Of a stretch of DNA of 64,000 nt, positions 1 to 11,698 are shown piece by piece. The notes under the pieces were generated by a model. That model had not been told where the DNA came from. It searched no databases and saw nothing but the letters and a program-made list of their open reading frames with translations. The DNA is from Gigantopelta aegis (taxonomy: Eukaryota > Mollusca > Gastropoda > Neomphalida > Peltospiridae). Numbering within the stretch: the stretch's first letter is position 1; each line of letters begins with the position of its first letter. The position numbers and the translations under genes are program-made. The stretch spans positions 2,628,696 to 2,692,695 of the forward strand of contig NC_054701.1 in assembly GCF_016097555.1 (NCBI RefSeq), in the 5' to 3' direction.

Positions 1-475
1 TATATTTGTGGTGTTTCAGATACGTCTGAATGAACTGTTATATTTGTGGTGTTTCAGATATTTCTAAATGAACTGTTCTATTTGTGGTGTTTCAGATACG
101 TCTGAATGAATTGTTCTATTTGTGGTGTTTCAGATACGTCTAAATGAATTGTTCTATTTGTGGTGTTTCAGATACTTCTAAATGAACTGTTCTATTTGTT
201 GTGTTTCAGATACTTCTGAATGAACTGTTCTATTTGTGTTGTTTCAGATACGTCTGAATGAACTGTTCCATTTGTGTTGTTTCAGATACCTCTAAATGAA
301 CTGTTCTATTTGTTGTGTTTCAGATACTTCTGAATGAACTGTTCTATTTGTGTTGTTTCAGATACGTCTAAATGAACTGTTCTATTTGTTGTGTTTCAGA
401 TACTTCTGAATGAACTGTTCTATTTGTGTTGTTTCAGATATGTCTAAATGAACTGTTCTATTTGTGGTGTTTCAG
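1..475 (+). repeat. 38-bp tandem array of splice acceptors, 13 copies
   Basis: The 38-bp period is exact: the CAG of the acceptor recurs at 17-19, 55-57 and so on to 473-475, giving 13 copies. Each unit carries TTGTGGTGTTTCAG or a close variant followed by ATACTTCTAAATGAACTG or a variant, which is the acceptor plus first six codons of the OGFOD2-like exon at 476. The last copy is joined to the real exon. The array runs off the left edge of the window, so the true copy number is unknown. Confidence 0.95.
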
Positions 476-991
476 ATACTTCTAAATGAACTGGGATTTG
501 ACGAAGACTTCCTAAATCCTTTGCGTGTGAACTACTTGACTCCGATATGCGCCATATTGTTTCCTGACTGGGGCGGAAGCAGTCTCGATTCTCACAAAGC
601 TTTTGTGGTGATGTACAAACCGGGCGAAGACGTTGACCTGAGCTATCACTACGACAACTCGGAGGTAACACTAAACGTCGCCCTCAGCTCCAACTACGCG
701 GGCGGGTCTCTGTATTTCGGAAACATGCGAACGGAGTCGTCACGACCTAGTTACACAGAGTACAGCCACAGGGCGACAGTGGGGGTCGTCCACAGAGGGC
801 AGCACCGACACGGCGCTAACGCTATCCAGTCTGGAGAGAGGTACAACCTCATCATCTGGATGAGGTCATCGCGAGTGCGCAATCAGCTCTGTCCGATGTG
901 TGACAGTCCTCCTGAACTCGTGGAAACTGTTGGCTTTGGAGACGGGTTTACAAACGGCGACCATGTCGTTGATGTGTGTATTACCTTATAA
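476..991 (+). CDS. OGFOD2: OGFOD2-like 2-oxoglutarate/Fe(II) oxygenase, terminal exon
   Basis: This is the last coding exon, 171 codons plus TAA at 989-991, entered in phase 0 at the acceptor CAG 473-475. An in-frame TGA at 449-451 bounds it upstream. It encodes the C-terminal half of a prolyl-4-hydroxylase-type double-stranded beta-helix. The iron site HxD is seen in LSYHYDNSEVTLNVAL, the distal His in RGQHRHGANA, and the 2-oxoglutarate-binding Arg in SGERYNLIIW. The C-terminus RNQLCPMC followed by GFGDGFT and VDVC resembles my recollection of vertebrate OGFOD2. Family members oxidise a substrate with O2, Fe(II) and 2-oxoglutarate; the substrate of OGFOD2 is not something the sequence reveals. 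The N-terminal half lies in exons left of the window. Codon use is G/C-rich compared with the AT-rich flank, as in the other host exons here. It could be another PKHD-type hydroxylase, but the C-terminal motifs favour OGFOD2. Confidence 0.82.
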   Translation: MLLNELGFDEDFLNPLRVNYLTPICAILFPDWGGSSLDSHKAFVVMYKPGEDVDLSYHYDNSEVTLNVALSSNYAGGSLYFGNMRTESSRPSYTEYSHRATVGVVHRGQHRHGANAIQSGERYNLIIWMRSSRVRNQLCPMCDSPPELVETVGFGDGFTNGDHVVDVCITL

Positions 992-1225
992 TGAGCCCAA
1001 GCAGCGTATTTTGGTGAAGGCTTTGTTCAGGGTGCTGGGGTGCGTACATATCCATGACTAAACACAACAGTGTCCCCGAAACACAGTGTTTAATGTATAA
1101 ACGTAAGGAATGTAAGATAAATATGATCTTGGTGATTCTCAAAGAAGATTGTTTCATACCCCAGACTAAATGTTATACTTTGAAGATAGCTTTATAAATA
1201 AAAGTCCCTGTTATACATTGTAATG
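992..1225 (+). terminator. OGFOD2-like 3' UTR with poly(A) signal
   Basis: The AT-rich sequence after the TAA stop contains AATAAA at 1197-1202, about 205 nt after the stop. Cleavage is expected near 1,215-1,225. No other AATAAA lies closer to the stop. Confidence 0.6.
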
Positions 1226-1762
1226 TCTTTGTAATAATCATCTTAGGCCTTGTAAAGAAGTTGCCAATCCAAATATATTCAGATCTGTATTAAGCAGCCA
1301 CTAAATGGATAATGAAAATGTCCTTTTAAGACAGATGGCTGTTTTATGCAGGTCAGTTGTACTATACTAGATGATTTAGGAGATTAAAAGGACGATCACT
1401 TAAGGCAGGTGGCTGTATTGTAGAAGTTGACACGTGCGTACGTTTGACACTATTACACGTTTGGAGACTATATCTACTAATACGATGCACCATTGACCAA
1501 TATGATGGCTGATACTATTCCATAGTTTGAACTTGTGGATACTCTTTTTAAAAAATGTCTTTGGCAAAACATTTATTATGTTTCCGTCGTTTTAGATGAA
1601 GTAATAGATGACAGGGTTAGGCAATACTCATGACGGGTGCCACCGGTGGGACAGAATATGTTCACCTTTTGCGAACACCTGATATCACAACTGTTATGAC
1701 AGTGGTTCATGAGTGCATATTATCACAGCTGTACTTATTCAAATGAGCTCTGTCCGGTGCTA
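1226..1762. other. Intergenic, nothing recognised
   Basis: AT-rich sequence without a supported ORF, repeat array or recognised element. It ends at the target-site duplication of the SINE that follows. Confidence 0.5.
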
Positions 1763-2148
1763 CCGGCCTCGGTGGCGTCGTGGTTAGGCCATCGATCAAC
1801 AGGCTGGTAGGTACTGGTTTCGGATCCCAGTCGAGGCATGGGATTTGTAATCCAGATACCGACTCCAAACCCTGAGTGAGTGCTCCACAAGGCTCATTGG
1901 ATAGGTGTAAACCACTTGCACCGACCAGTGATCCATAACTGGTTCAACAAAGGCCATGGTTTGTGCTATCCTGCCTGTGGGAAGTGCAAATAAAAGATCC
2001 CTTGCTGCTAATCGGAAAGAGTAGCCTATGAAGTGGTGACAGCGGGTTTCCTCTTAAAATCTGTGTGGTCCTTAACCATATGTCTGACGCCATATAACCG
2101 TAAATAAAATGTGTTGAGTGGGCGTTATATAAAACATTTCTTTCTTTC
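1763..2148 (+). mobile_element. SINE, family 1 (tRNA-headed), full length
   Basis: The tRNA-like head starts CCGGCCTCGGTGGCGTCG, with an A-box-like TGGTTAGGCCATCG and a B-box-like GGTTTCGGATCC. A conserved core follows (AAAAGATCCCTTGCTGCTAA) and the tail ends in (CTTT)n. Flanking direct repeats of about 13 bp, CTGTCCGGTGCTA before and CTGTTCGGTGCTA after, mark the insertion. Two related copies lie at 28,104 and 46,062. Confidence 0.85.
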
Positions 2149-2182
2149 TGTTCGGTGCTAGTTTTAGATTTAGTAAACTACT

Positions 2183-2815
2183 TTGGAGTGGCAGTCCTCT
2201 TTTGGCGATGCAAGAGGGATGAACTCTTTAGGAAAGGATATCTTTGGGAGTGGCAGTCCTCTTTTGGCGATGCAAGAGGGATGAACTCTTTAGGAAAGGA
2301 TATCTTTGGAGTGGCAGTCTTCTTTTGGCGATGCAAGAGGGATAAAATCTTTAGGAAAGGATATCTTTGGGAGTGGCAGTCCTCTTTTGGCGATGCAAGA
2401 GGGATGAAATCTTTAGGAAAGGATATCTTTGGGAGTGGCAGTCCTCTTTTGGCGATGCAAGAGGGATGAAATCTTTAGGAAAGGATATCTTTGGAGTGGC
2501 AGTCCTCTTTTGGCGATGCAAGAGGGATGAACTCTTTAGGAAAGGATATCTTTGGGAGTGGCAGTCCTCTTTTGGCGATGCAAGAGGGATGAACTCTTTA
2601 GGAAAGGATATCTTTGGAGTGGCAGTCCTCTTTTGGCGATGCAAGAGGGATGAAATATTTAGGAAAGGATATCTTTGGGAGTGGCAGTCCTCTTTTGGCG
2701 ATGCAAGAGGGATGAAATCTTTAGGAAAGGATATCTTTGGAGTGGCAGTCCTCTTTTGGCGATGCAAGAGGGATGAAATCTTTAGGAAAGGATATCTTTG
2801 GGAGTGGCTGCCCTC
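2183..2815. repeat. 61/62-bp minisatellite, about 10 copies
   Basis: GGCAGTCCTCTTTTGGCGAT recurs at 2190, 2252 and 2313 and onward, with spacing alternating 62 and 61 bp because the join is GGGAGTGG in some copies and GGAGTGG in others. The unit has no stop in several frames on both strands, which produces spurious ORFs. Parts of the unit (CCTCTTTT and GCAAGAGG) are imperfectly self-complementary. Confidence 0.9.
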
Positions 2816-3545
2816 CCATAGGCGAGGCAATACATGGATATTAATGGAATCAACCACTATTTTGTTAAATGCCCAAGTGCATAGATACGGCCCTGTTCAT
2901 GTATCACAGGTTTGTCACTCAGATTGTACAGCTGTCATCACCATTATGTTGCTGTAGTTGCTTTGTTACCAGGCTAGTCCTAACAGTCAAACCGTTATAT
3001 GTTATTATAATACATAATCAAAATGGTCCGGATAATTGATTTGGAATATTACATTAACAGTTTTGTTAACTTTAAAAGACAGACAGACAGACATCTATTT
3101 TATTTAAGTCTCGCCTTATACTTTAAGTTTCGCACACAATACTAAAATCTAATATAAAATACAATATATAAGTACATAGTTTCACATGTGATGAGGTGTT
3201 GGTGATATTTTTAAACAAACATTCCTTTCCTTTGTATAAAGTATTTTAGATTAATTAGCAGACATTATGATAGTCAGTCATTAGCAAACATTAGATCAAT
3301 CAGTTATTAACATATATTAGGACCGTCAGTAATTATTAATTAACAAACATTGAAACATTCTGAATTAATATATATTAGGACAGTTAGGAATTAACAAATA
3401 AACAGAACAATCAATAATTAGCAAGGATTAGAACAGTCTAATGAACATATATTAGAAAAGTCAGTAATTAACAAACATTTGGACCATCAAATATGAATAT
3501 TGTAAGAAGAAAATTGAATTTTTAAGTACTATAACATAAATATAC
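2816..3545. other. AT-rich intergenic stretch with degenerate short repeats
   Basis: No gene is seen. A short (ACAG)n run lies at 3,075-3,090. From about 3,250 to 3,490 a loose repeat of roughly 35 bp (variants of ATTAACAAACATTAGAACAG and GTCAGTAATT) recurs with high divergence. Confidence 0.5.
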
Positions 3546-3550
3546 TACAA

Positions 3551-3860
3551 AAGCAAATATTGTATATGATTATGAACTTATATCACTTCCACTTAATGAA
3601 AAAGCAAATATTGTATATGATTATGAACTTATATCACTTCCACTTAATGAACTAGCAAATATTGTATATGATTATGAACTTATATCACTTCCACTTAATG
3701 AACAAGCAAATATTGTATATGATTATGAACTTATATCACTTCCACTTAATGAACAAGCAAATGTATATGATTATGAACTTATATCACTTCCACTTAATGA
3801 ACAAGCAAATATTGTATATGATTATGAACTTATATCACTTCCACTTAATGAACAAGCATG
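3551..3860. repeat. 51-bp minisatellite, 6 copies
   Basis: GCAAATATTGTATATGATTA starts at 3553, 3604, 3655, 3706 and further on. One copy is 4 bp shorter. Copies are nearly identical. Confidence 0.92.
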
Positions 3861-4066
3861 TTGTTACTGGGCATATCAACGTATACCACTGGATATAATA
3901 GCTTACCAAGATGTTCAAGCATGCACAGTAGGCACATCTACATCGCTAACACACAAGAAGAGTAGAATCTTATTTATTACCCGTTGGTGAGAACATCATT
4001 CGTTATTTTCCATTACACATAGTGTTAACACACGTACGTGCACATTTTAAAGGCATACGATTGGCA
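3861..4066. other. Intergenic, nothing recognised
   Basis: Short stretch between the 51-bp array and a DNA transposon; no supported ORF or motif. Confidence 0.4.
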
Positions 4067-5097
4067 GCTCCTAGGTCATGACCAGGTCACCAATGCCATA
4101 TCATCCAATGAGAAAAGCATTGTCGAATCGATCACTCTGTGACGTACAATTTAACCCGAAATTGACTTCTCCGTGACGCACAAGTTAACTATAAGCGCTA
4201 GGGCCGTACATAGGTTTTAGTTGGAAAAGGCGTTTAAATGTATTTGAAAACTGTTTTCTGAAGATATGTAAGAACTAGAATACTACATGTGTGTCCGTTA
4301 GATACCGTTTATCTTACAACCCGTTGTTTAAAAACGTATCCAACTCGCCTTCGCTTGTTTCAAACAATTCGTTGTAAGATAACGGCTGATCATATAGTAT
4401 TCTCTATATATGCTCTATAATTATCTCAAAAGTGGGCACATTGAAGCGTGGGCTTACTACAAAAGACTTTGACCACTGACATTCCGTTTATGTCAGATCT
4501 TAAAAATCTATCGTCGACATCCTGATTGAAAACTGCCTGATCCGCCATTGCTGTAGTTAAAGTAGCATGTTCTACATCACAGCATGCTGTGGTTATTTCC
4601 AGGGTGTTTTACGTTCAGTAAATCTGTGTGGTGAGATCTTTAAGTCCACCAAAGTCCATAAAACAGTCACTGGCGCCAGCCGCTTCTCAGCGGTAATGTA
4701 ATCAAAGTGTGTGAACGAACGTGGCGCTAATCTATATGCTGAACGATAAAAGAAAGATCAATTTGTTTAAATTCGGACAATTCGATATAATTAATAGGGC
4801 AGTCTAAACGACGTCAGATCTTACTACAGAGATGACGAGTGCGTCAGTTGATCTGATGTAAAGCCGATAAAGGTCATGTCCAGGTGACATTTCATTTGAT
4901 TATTCAAGTGGGGAAAAACACCAAAATATGACATTAATTTATAACCATTTTGAATCATCGTTCGCATACTGCATGCTTCAACTGAATTACGAATCATGTA
5001 AATTAATTGTGATGTAAATGGTAGTCCAAATATTACTAACAATTTGGTGAGAAAATCTGTAGAAATATTACTGTTAAATTGGCCGAATAGCCAAAAT

Positions 5098-5176
<79 letters not shown>

Positions 5177-5462
5177 CTCCCTACTTCCGACGCCTGAGAT
5201 ATAGAAAATAATACATGAATGGCCGTTAGATACCATATATGTCACAACGAGTTGTTTTAAAAATGTATCTAACGAGCGTAAGCAAGTTACATATCCTGAA
5301 AAAATAGGTTTTAAGGAAATTTTAACATCTTTTTCAACTAAACGTTATTTACAGTCGTTGCGCTTGTGGCAGGTTAACTATACGTCACAGTGTAATCGAT
5401 TTCCATCATGTAGTTTTTCATTGGATGTATTGCAGTGATGGTCTGGTCATCAGCTAGGATCC
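4067..5462. mobile_element. Non-autonomous DNA transposon with long imperfect terminal inverted repeats
   Basis: The left end, TCCTAGGTCATGACCAGGTC with ATCATCCAATGAGAAAAGC following, matches the reverse complement of the right end (TCCTAGCTGATGACCAGACC with ATACATCCAATGAAAAAC). The match continues over roughly 100 bp, through a shared CTGTGACGTA. No transposase is seen inside. An internal inverted pair (CCGTTAGATACCGTTTATC and GTTGTAAGATAACGG, 4,308-4,385) and a (CA)n tract lie within. The family cannot be assigned. Confidence 0.6.
5100..5174. repeat. (CA)n microsatellite
   Basis: A pure run of about 37 AC/CA dinucleotides inside the DNA transposon. Confidence 0.97.
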
Positions 5463-5589
5463 ATAATTAAGAACACTATTTACATAGATATCAAATACCG
5501 TTAACATCGTTTCAATATTAAAAAAGTTCTTATTACAAATATTCATGATCCAGTATTGTGCTTTACGTCCTTGTTCTGCCAGTCGTTTC

Positions 5590-6245
5590 TGTGTCCGATT
5601 ACATTTACCGTTATAACTTCGTAACAATCCAAGATAATTAAAATTCGTCTACAACCTTAAACTGGTGACTCTCATAAACCCATTTCTCGTTATCTTTAAG
5701 TTTACCACCATTTCTAAAGACTACTATTTTCGTTTTATTTGTATTAACGGTTAGATCCCATTTTGTAGTGTAATATTCAAGGGTATTTAACATAGACTGT
5801 AACCCTTCTGGCGTCTCGGAAAGAAGTACCATGTCATCAGCATACATTAGTAGAAATATGTTTAACATTTGTATTTCAATATATGGACAATTGTCTGATA
5901 TGAATTGCATTTCACAACCATTTACATACATAGAAAATAATATTGGTGATAACACCTCACCTTGCAATAGGCCGTTTACACACATGAAATACTCAGAAAT
6001 TACGTTATTATATTTTACACTGCATTTAACGTTGTCATATAAAGATCTCATAACTGCCAACATTTTGCCTTCTATGCCCTGTTTAATTAGTTTGTACCAC
6101 AATTTTGTCTATTTATAAAATCAAAAGCCTTTTTATCGTCTACAAAGCGGCAATATAATCGTTTTTTATTTTTCAGTGATCGATTTATCAAAAAATGTAA
6201 TATAAAAATAGCATCAACTGTGGACATGTTTTCTGAAAGTTTGGA
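5590..6245 (-). mobile_element. LINE reverse-transcriptase fragment
   Basis: Read on the - strand this is a non-LTR reverse transcriptase piece: STVDAIFILHFLI, then RFVDDKKAFD (catalytic region A), a frameshift near 6,115, then KLWYKLI, GLLQGEVLSPILFSMYVNG (region B) and LLMYADDMVLL (the YADD active site). Its longest open stretch is 5,638-6,102. Endonuclease and 3' end are missing, so it is a dead fragment. It abuts the 109-bp satellite at its 5' side. Confidence 0.85.
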
Positions 6246-6249
6246 AAAA

Positions 6250-9200
6250 AGTGTTCAGTATCTCAGCACTCTATAAACATAAAGTGGCTGTTTGTGAAGA
6301 TGATATACCGTCTGAACCATCGTGGTACAACTCATTAATTAGAACTAATAATAAAAGAAGTGTTCAGTATCTCAGCACTCTATAAACATAAAGTGGATGT
6401 TTGTGAAGATGATATACCGTCTGAACCATCGTGGTACAACTCATTAATTAGAACTAATAATAAAAGAAGTGTTCAGTATCTCAGCACTCTATAAACATAA
6501 CGTGGATGTTTGTGAAGATGATATACCGTCTGAACCATCGTGGTACAACTCATTAATTAGAACTAATAATAAAAGAAGTGTTCAGTATCTCAGCACTCTA
6601 TAAACATAAAGTGGCTGTTTGTGAAGATGATATACCGTCTGAACCATCGTGGTACAACTCATTAATTAGAACTAATAATAAAAGAAGTGTTCAGTATCTC
6701 AGCACTCTATAAACATAAAGTGGATGTTTGTGAAGATGATATACCGTCTGAACCATCGTGGTACAACTCATTAATTAGAATTAATAATAAAAGAAGTGTT
6801 CAGTATCTCAGCACTCTATAAACATAAAGTGGATGTTTGTGAAGATGATATACCGTCTGAACCATCGTGGTACAACTCATTAATTAGAACTAATAATAAA
6901 AGAAGTGTTCAGTATCTCAGCACTCTATAAACATAACGTGGATGTTTGTGAAGATGATATACCGTCTGAACCATCGTGGTACAACTCATTAATTAGAACT
7001 AATAATAAAAGAAGTGTTCAGTATGTCAGCACTCTATAAACATAAAGTGGCTGTTTGTGAAGATGATATACCGTCTGAACCATCGTGGTACAACTCATTA
7101 ATTAGAACTAATAATAAAAGAAGTGTTCAGTATGTCAGCACTATATAAACATAACGTGGCTGTTTGTGAAGATGATATACCGTCTGAACCATCGTGGTAC
7201 AACTCATTAATTAGAACTAATAATAAAAGAAGTGTTCAGTATCTCAGCACTCTATAAACATAAAGTGGCTGTTTGTGAAGATGATATACCGTCTGAACCA
7301 TCGTGGTACAACTCATTAATTAGAACTAATAATAAAAGAAGTGTTCAGTATCTCAGCACTCTATAAACATAACGTGGATGTTTGTGAAGATGATATACCG
7401 TCTGAACCATCGTGGTACAACTCATTAATTAGAACTAATAATAAAAGAAGTGTTCAGTATCTCAGCACTCTATAAACATAACGTGGATGTTTGTGAAGAT
7501 GATATACCGTCTGAACCATCGTGGTACAACTCATTAATTAGAACTAATAATAAAAGAAGTGTTCAGTATCTCAGCACTCTATAAACATAAAGTGGATGTT
7601 TGTGAAGATGATATACCGTCTGAACCATCGTGGTACAACTCATTAATTAGAATTAATAATAAAAGAAGTGTTCAGTATCTCAGCACTCTATAAACATAAA
7701 GTGGATGTTTGTGAAGATGATATACCGTCTGAACCATCGTGGTACAACTCATTAATTAGAACTAATAATAAAAGAAGTGTTCAGTATCTCAGCACTCTAT
7801 AAACATAAAGTGGCTGTTTGTGAAGATGATATACCGTCTGAACCATCGTGGTACAACTCATTAATTAGAACTAATAATAAAAGAAGTGTTCAGTATCTCA
7901 GCACTCTATAAACATAACGTGGATGTTTGTGAAGATGATATACCGTCTGAACCATCGTGGTACAACTCATTAATTAGAACTAATAATAAAAGAAGTGTTC
8001 AGTATCTCAGCACTCTATAAACATAAAGTGGATGTTTGTGAAGATGATATACCGTCTGAACCATCGTGGTACAACTCATTAATTAGAACTAATAATAAAA
8101 GAAGTGTTCAGTATCTCAGCACTCTATAAACAAAGTGGCTGTTTGTGAAGATGATATACCGTCTGAACCATCGTGGTACAACTCATTAATTAGAACTAAT
8201 AATAAAAGAAGTGTTCAGTATCTCAGCACTCTATAAACAAAGTGGCTGTTTGTGAAGATGATATACCGTCTGAACCATCGTGGTACAACTCATTAATTAG
8301 AACTAATAATAAAAGAAGTGTTCAGTATCTCAGCACTCTATAAACATAAAGTGGCTGTTTGTGAAGATGATATACCGTCTGAACCATCGTGGTACAACTC
8401 ATTAATTAGAACTAATAATAAAAGAAGTGTTCAGTATCTCAGCACTCTATAAACATAACGTGGATGTTTGTGAAGATGATATACCGTCTGAACCATCGTG
8501 GTACAACTCATTAATTAGAACTAATAATAAAAGAAGTGTTCAGTATCTCAGCACTCTATAAACATAAAGTGGCTGTTTGTGAAGATGATATACCGTCTGA
8601 ACCATCGTGGTACAACTCATTAATTAGAACTAATAATAAAAGAAGTGTTCAGTATCTCAGCACTCTATAAACATAAAGTGGCTGTTTGTGAAGATGATAT
8701 ACCGTCTGAACCATCGTGGTACAACTCATTAATTAGAACTAATAATAAAAGAAGTGTTCAGTATCTCAGCACTCTATAAACATAACGTGGATGTTTGTGA
8801 AGATGATATACCGTCTGAACCATCGTGGTACAACTCATTAATTAGAACTAATAATAAAAGAAGTGTTCAGTATCTCAGCACTCTATAAACATAACGTGGA
8901 TGTTTGTGAAGATGATATACCGTCTGAACCATCGTGGTACAACTCATTAATTAGAACTAATAATAAAAGAAGTGTTCAGTATGTCAGCACTATATAAACA
9001 TAACGTGGCTGTTTGTGAAGATGATATACCGTCTGAACCATCGTGGTACAACTCATTAATTAGAACTAATAATAAAAGAAGTGTTCAGTATGTCAGCAGT
9101 CTATAAACATAACGTGGCTGTTTGTGAAGATGATATACCGTCTGAACCATCGTGGTACAACTCATTAATTAGAACTAATAATAAAAGAAGTGTTCAGTAT

Positions 9201-10172
9201 CTCAGCACTCTATAAACATAAAGTGGCTGTTTGTGAAGATGATATACCGTCTGAACCATCGTGGTACAACTCATTAATTAGAACTAATAATAAAAGAAGT
9301 GTTCAGTATCTCAGCACTCTATAAACATAACGTGGATGTTTGTGAAGATGATATACCGTCTGAACCATCGTGGTACAACTCATTAATTAGAATTAATAAT
9401 AAAAGAAGTGTTCAGTATCTCAGCACTCTATAAACATAAAGTGGATGTTTGTGAAGATGATATACCGTCTGAACCATCGTGGTACAACTCATTAATTAGA
9501 ACTAATAATAAAAGAAGTGTTCAGTATCTCAGCACTCTATAAACATAACGTGGATGTTTGTGAAGATGATATACCGTCTGAACCATCGTGGTACAACTCA
9601 TTAATTAGAACTAATAATAAAAGAAGTGTTCAGTATCTCAGCACTCTATAAACATAAAGTGGCTGTTTGTGAAGATGATATACCGTCTGAACCATCGTGG
9701 TACAACTCATTAATTAGAACTAATAATAAAAGAAGTGTTCAGTATCTCAGCACTCTATAAACATAAAGTGGATGTTTGTGAAGATGATATACCGTCTGAA
9801 CCATCGTGGTACAACTCATTAATTAGAACTAATAATAAAAGAAGTGTTCAGTATCTCAGCACTCTATAAACATAACGTGGATGTTTGTGAAGATGATATA
9901 CCGTCTGAACCATCGTGGTACAACTCATTAATTAGAACTAATAATAAAAGAAGTGTTCAGTATCTCAGCACTCTATAAACATAACGTGGATGTTTGTGAA
10001 GATGATATACCGTCTGAACCATCGTGGTACAACTCATTAATTAGAACTAATAATAAAAGAAGTGTTCAGTATGTCAGCACTCTATAAACATAACGTGGCT
10101 GTTTGTGAAGATGATATACCGTCTGAACCATCGTGGTACAACTCATTAATTAGAACTAATAATAAAAGCGTT
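6250..10172. repeat. 109-bp satellite, about 36 copies
   Basis: GTGTTCAGTATCTCAGCACT starts at 6251, 6360 and 6469, and the 109-bp period continues to the end; two copies are 2 bp shorter near 8,130-8,240. Copies differ mostly at a few sites (AAAGTGG or AACGTGG; GGCTG or GGATG; TATCTC or TATGTC; GAACTAAT or GAATTAAT), and these variants recur in blocks, which suggests amplification in multi-unit steps. One + strand frame reads CEDDIPSEPSWYNSLIRTNN. At the last copy this frame runs on into LINE-like sequence, so the unit may derive from a LINE C-terminus. Confidence 0.95.
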
Positions 10173-11190
10173 TATTATACAAGTAGGAAAAAAAGACAGA
10201 AATGTTTTATTTAACGACGCACTCAACACATTGTATTTTACGGTTATATGGCGTCAGAAATATGGTTAAGGACCACACAGATATTGAGAGAGGAAATTCG
10301 CTGTCGCCACTTCATGGGCTACTATTTTCGATTAGTAGCAAGGGATCTTTTATATGCACCATCCCACAGACAGGGTAGTACATATCACGGTTTTTGATAT
10401 ACCAGTCGTGGTGCACTGGCTGGAACGAGAAATAGCCCAACGGGAATCGATCCCACACCGACCGCGCACCGAGCGAGCGTTGTACTACTGGGCTACGTTC
10501 CGCCCCTTATACAAGTAGGAATTTGTCAGGTATTGCAAATATACAAATGTTTGATCCAGACGAAACATGTTTTAATTGATGATATATTTTGTGACGTATG
10601 GATTCTGTTCCCCATTTACAATTTTTTAAGGGTTAAAAATTGCGATACTAGATAGATAGCCTCATCTTTAAGAAAAACCACTTACTTTAGATTTTTCATT
10701 CTGACCAAAATATATCTCGATAATATTACATAATAAAAGAGGATTAAAACATATTCAATGTGTACTAGAGTTCGTTTTGATTTGTTTCAAGGTATATATC
10801 AAGATAAGGGGAAACGCATTAAATATTGAAACGGACTATGCTTGGTGGATGACATCAGTATTGTGTTTAACATGATAAGTAATATGGTTTGAATATCGAA
10901 TAATTCAAACACTTCTCCCTACTTTCTGTTCAAACTTAAATTGACAAGCAGTCCAAATAGCAGATTTTGTAATAAGAATATAGAAACATATTTTCATTTA
11001 TGTTTTGAATGGTCTCATCTACAAACGTTAATTGACTTATTGTACGAAGACGCAATATACATTGATATTACCTTTTAACTGCAAATTGTCTTCTGGGATA
11101 TCATGAAGAAAACATAATCAATAGTAGTAATATTTTGTCAAAACAAAGTATATTTAGTTGAAGAAAATACAAAATAAATTCATATTATAA
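10173..11190 (+). mobile_element. Degenerate LINE 3' region, split by a SINE
   Basis: The reading from the last satellite copy continues WYNSLIRTNN-KSVYYTSRNLSGIANI, which resembles the Trp and Gly-Ile motif region of L1/Tx1-type LINE C-termini. At 10,917-11,075 a frame reads SPNSRFCNKNIETYFHLCF, like the terminal Cys/His motif of LINE reverse transcriptases. Stops and frameshifts break it. A SINE sits inside at 10,190-10,506. The assignment is by motif resemblance only. Confidence 0.45.
10190..10506 (-). mobile_element. SINE, family 2 head with tail type A, full length
   Basis: It is in reverse orientation: on the + strand it runs from AAATGTTTTATTTAACGACG to GGGCTACGTTCCGCCCC. The 15-bp target-site duplication TTATACAAGTAGGAA is perfect, at 10,175-10,189 and 10,507-10,521. 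The head is tRNA-like with a GGGATCGATTCCC-type B box. Confidence 0.92.
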
Positions 11191-11201
11191 TCTGGAACAA
11201 C

Positions 11202-11226
11202 CCCCCCCCCCCCCCCCCCCCCCCCC
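11202..11226. repeat. Poly(C) tract
   Basis: An uninterrupted run of about 25 C; copy length in such tracts is prone to sequencing error. Confidence 0.9.
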
Positions 11227-11392
11227 AGCATATTGCAGTAATAAAAAAGAAGATAAATTCAGTACTAAATGGAATCATTGGAACCATCTATATCATCAGA
11301 ACCAAACCTGAGGGTAATTTATGGTAGTTTTCTCACTTTATGGATCGGGTCAAAATGGAAATAAATTGATGCGATTGTATTATACAGGGTGA

Positions 11393-11698
11393 GGGCGAGA
11401 CGTGGCCCAGTGGTAAAGCGCTCGGTTCCTGCGCGGTCGGTTTTAGATTGATCCCCGTCGGTGGGTCCATTAGGCTATTTCTCGTTCCAGTCCACACCAC
11501 GACTGGTATATCGATGGCCGTGGTATGTGCTATTTGGTCTGTGGGATGGTGTATATACCCCTTGCTACTAATGGAAAAATGTAGCGGGTTTCCTCTCTAA
11601 GACTACAGGTCCAAATTACCAAATGTTTGACACATAATAGCCGATGATTAATACATCAATATGCTCTAGTGGTGTTGTTAAACAAAACAAACAAACTT
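11393..11698 (+). mobile_element. SINE, family 2 head with tail type B
   Basis: The head GACGTGGCCCAGTGGTAAAG is followed by the shared core (GTGGTATGTGCTATTTGGTC) and a tail of CCGATGATTAATACATCAAT and GTTGTTAAACAAAACAAAC. This tail differs from type A (TGTTGAGTGCGTCGTTAAAT). Confidence 0.85.

Noticed and set aside
464-475. A GTG start at 464 for the OGFOD2-like ORF
   Set aside because: These bases belong to the intron end and acceptor (GTTTCAG); the reading frame enters by splicing at 476.
2155-2957. Protein genes on both strands in the 61/62-bp array
   Set aside because: Open frames arise only from the stop-free repeat unit; no start context, splice sites or domain.
4824-5245. Cys/Val-rich small proteins over the (CA)n tract
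   Set aside because: Translations of a dinucleotide microsatellite.
6250-10172. CRISPR-like array of regular repeats
   Set aside because: The whole 109-bp unit is repeated with no unique spacers, in a eukaryotic setting without cas genes.
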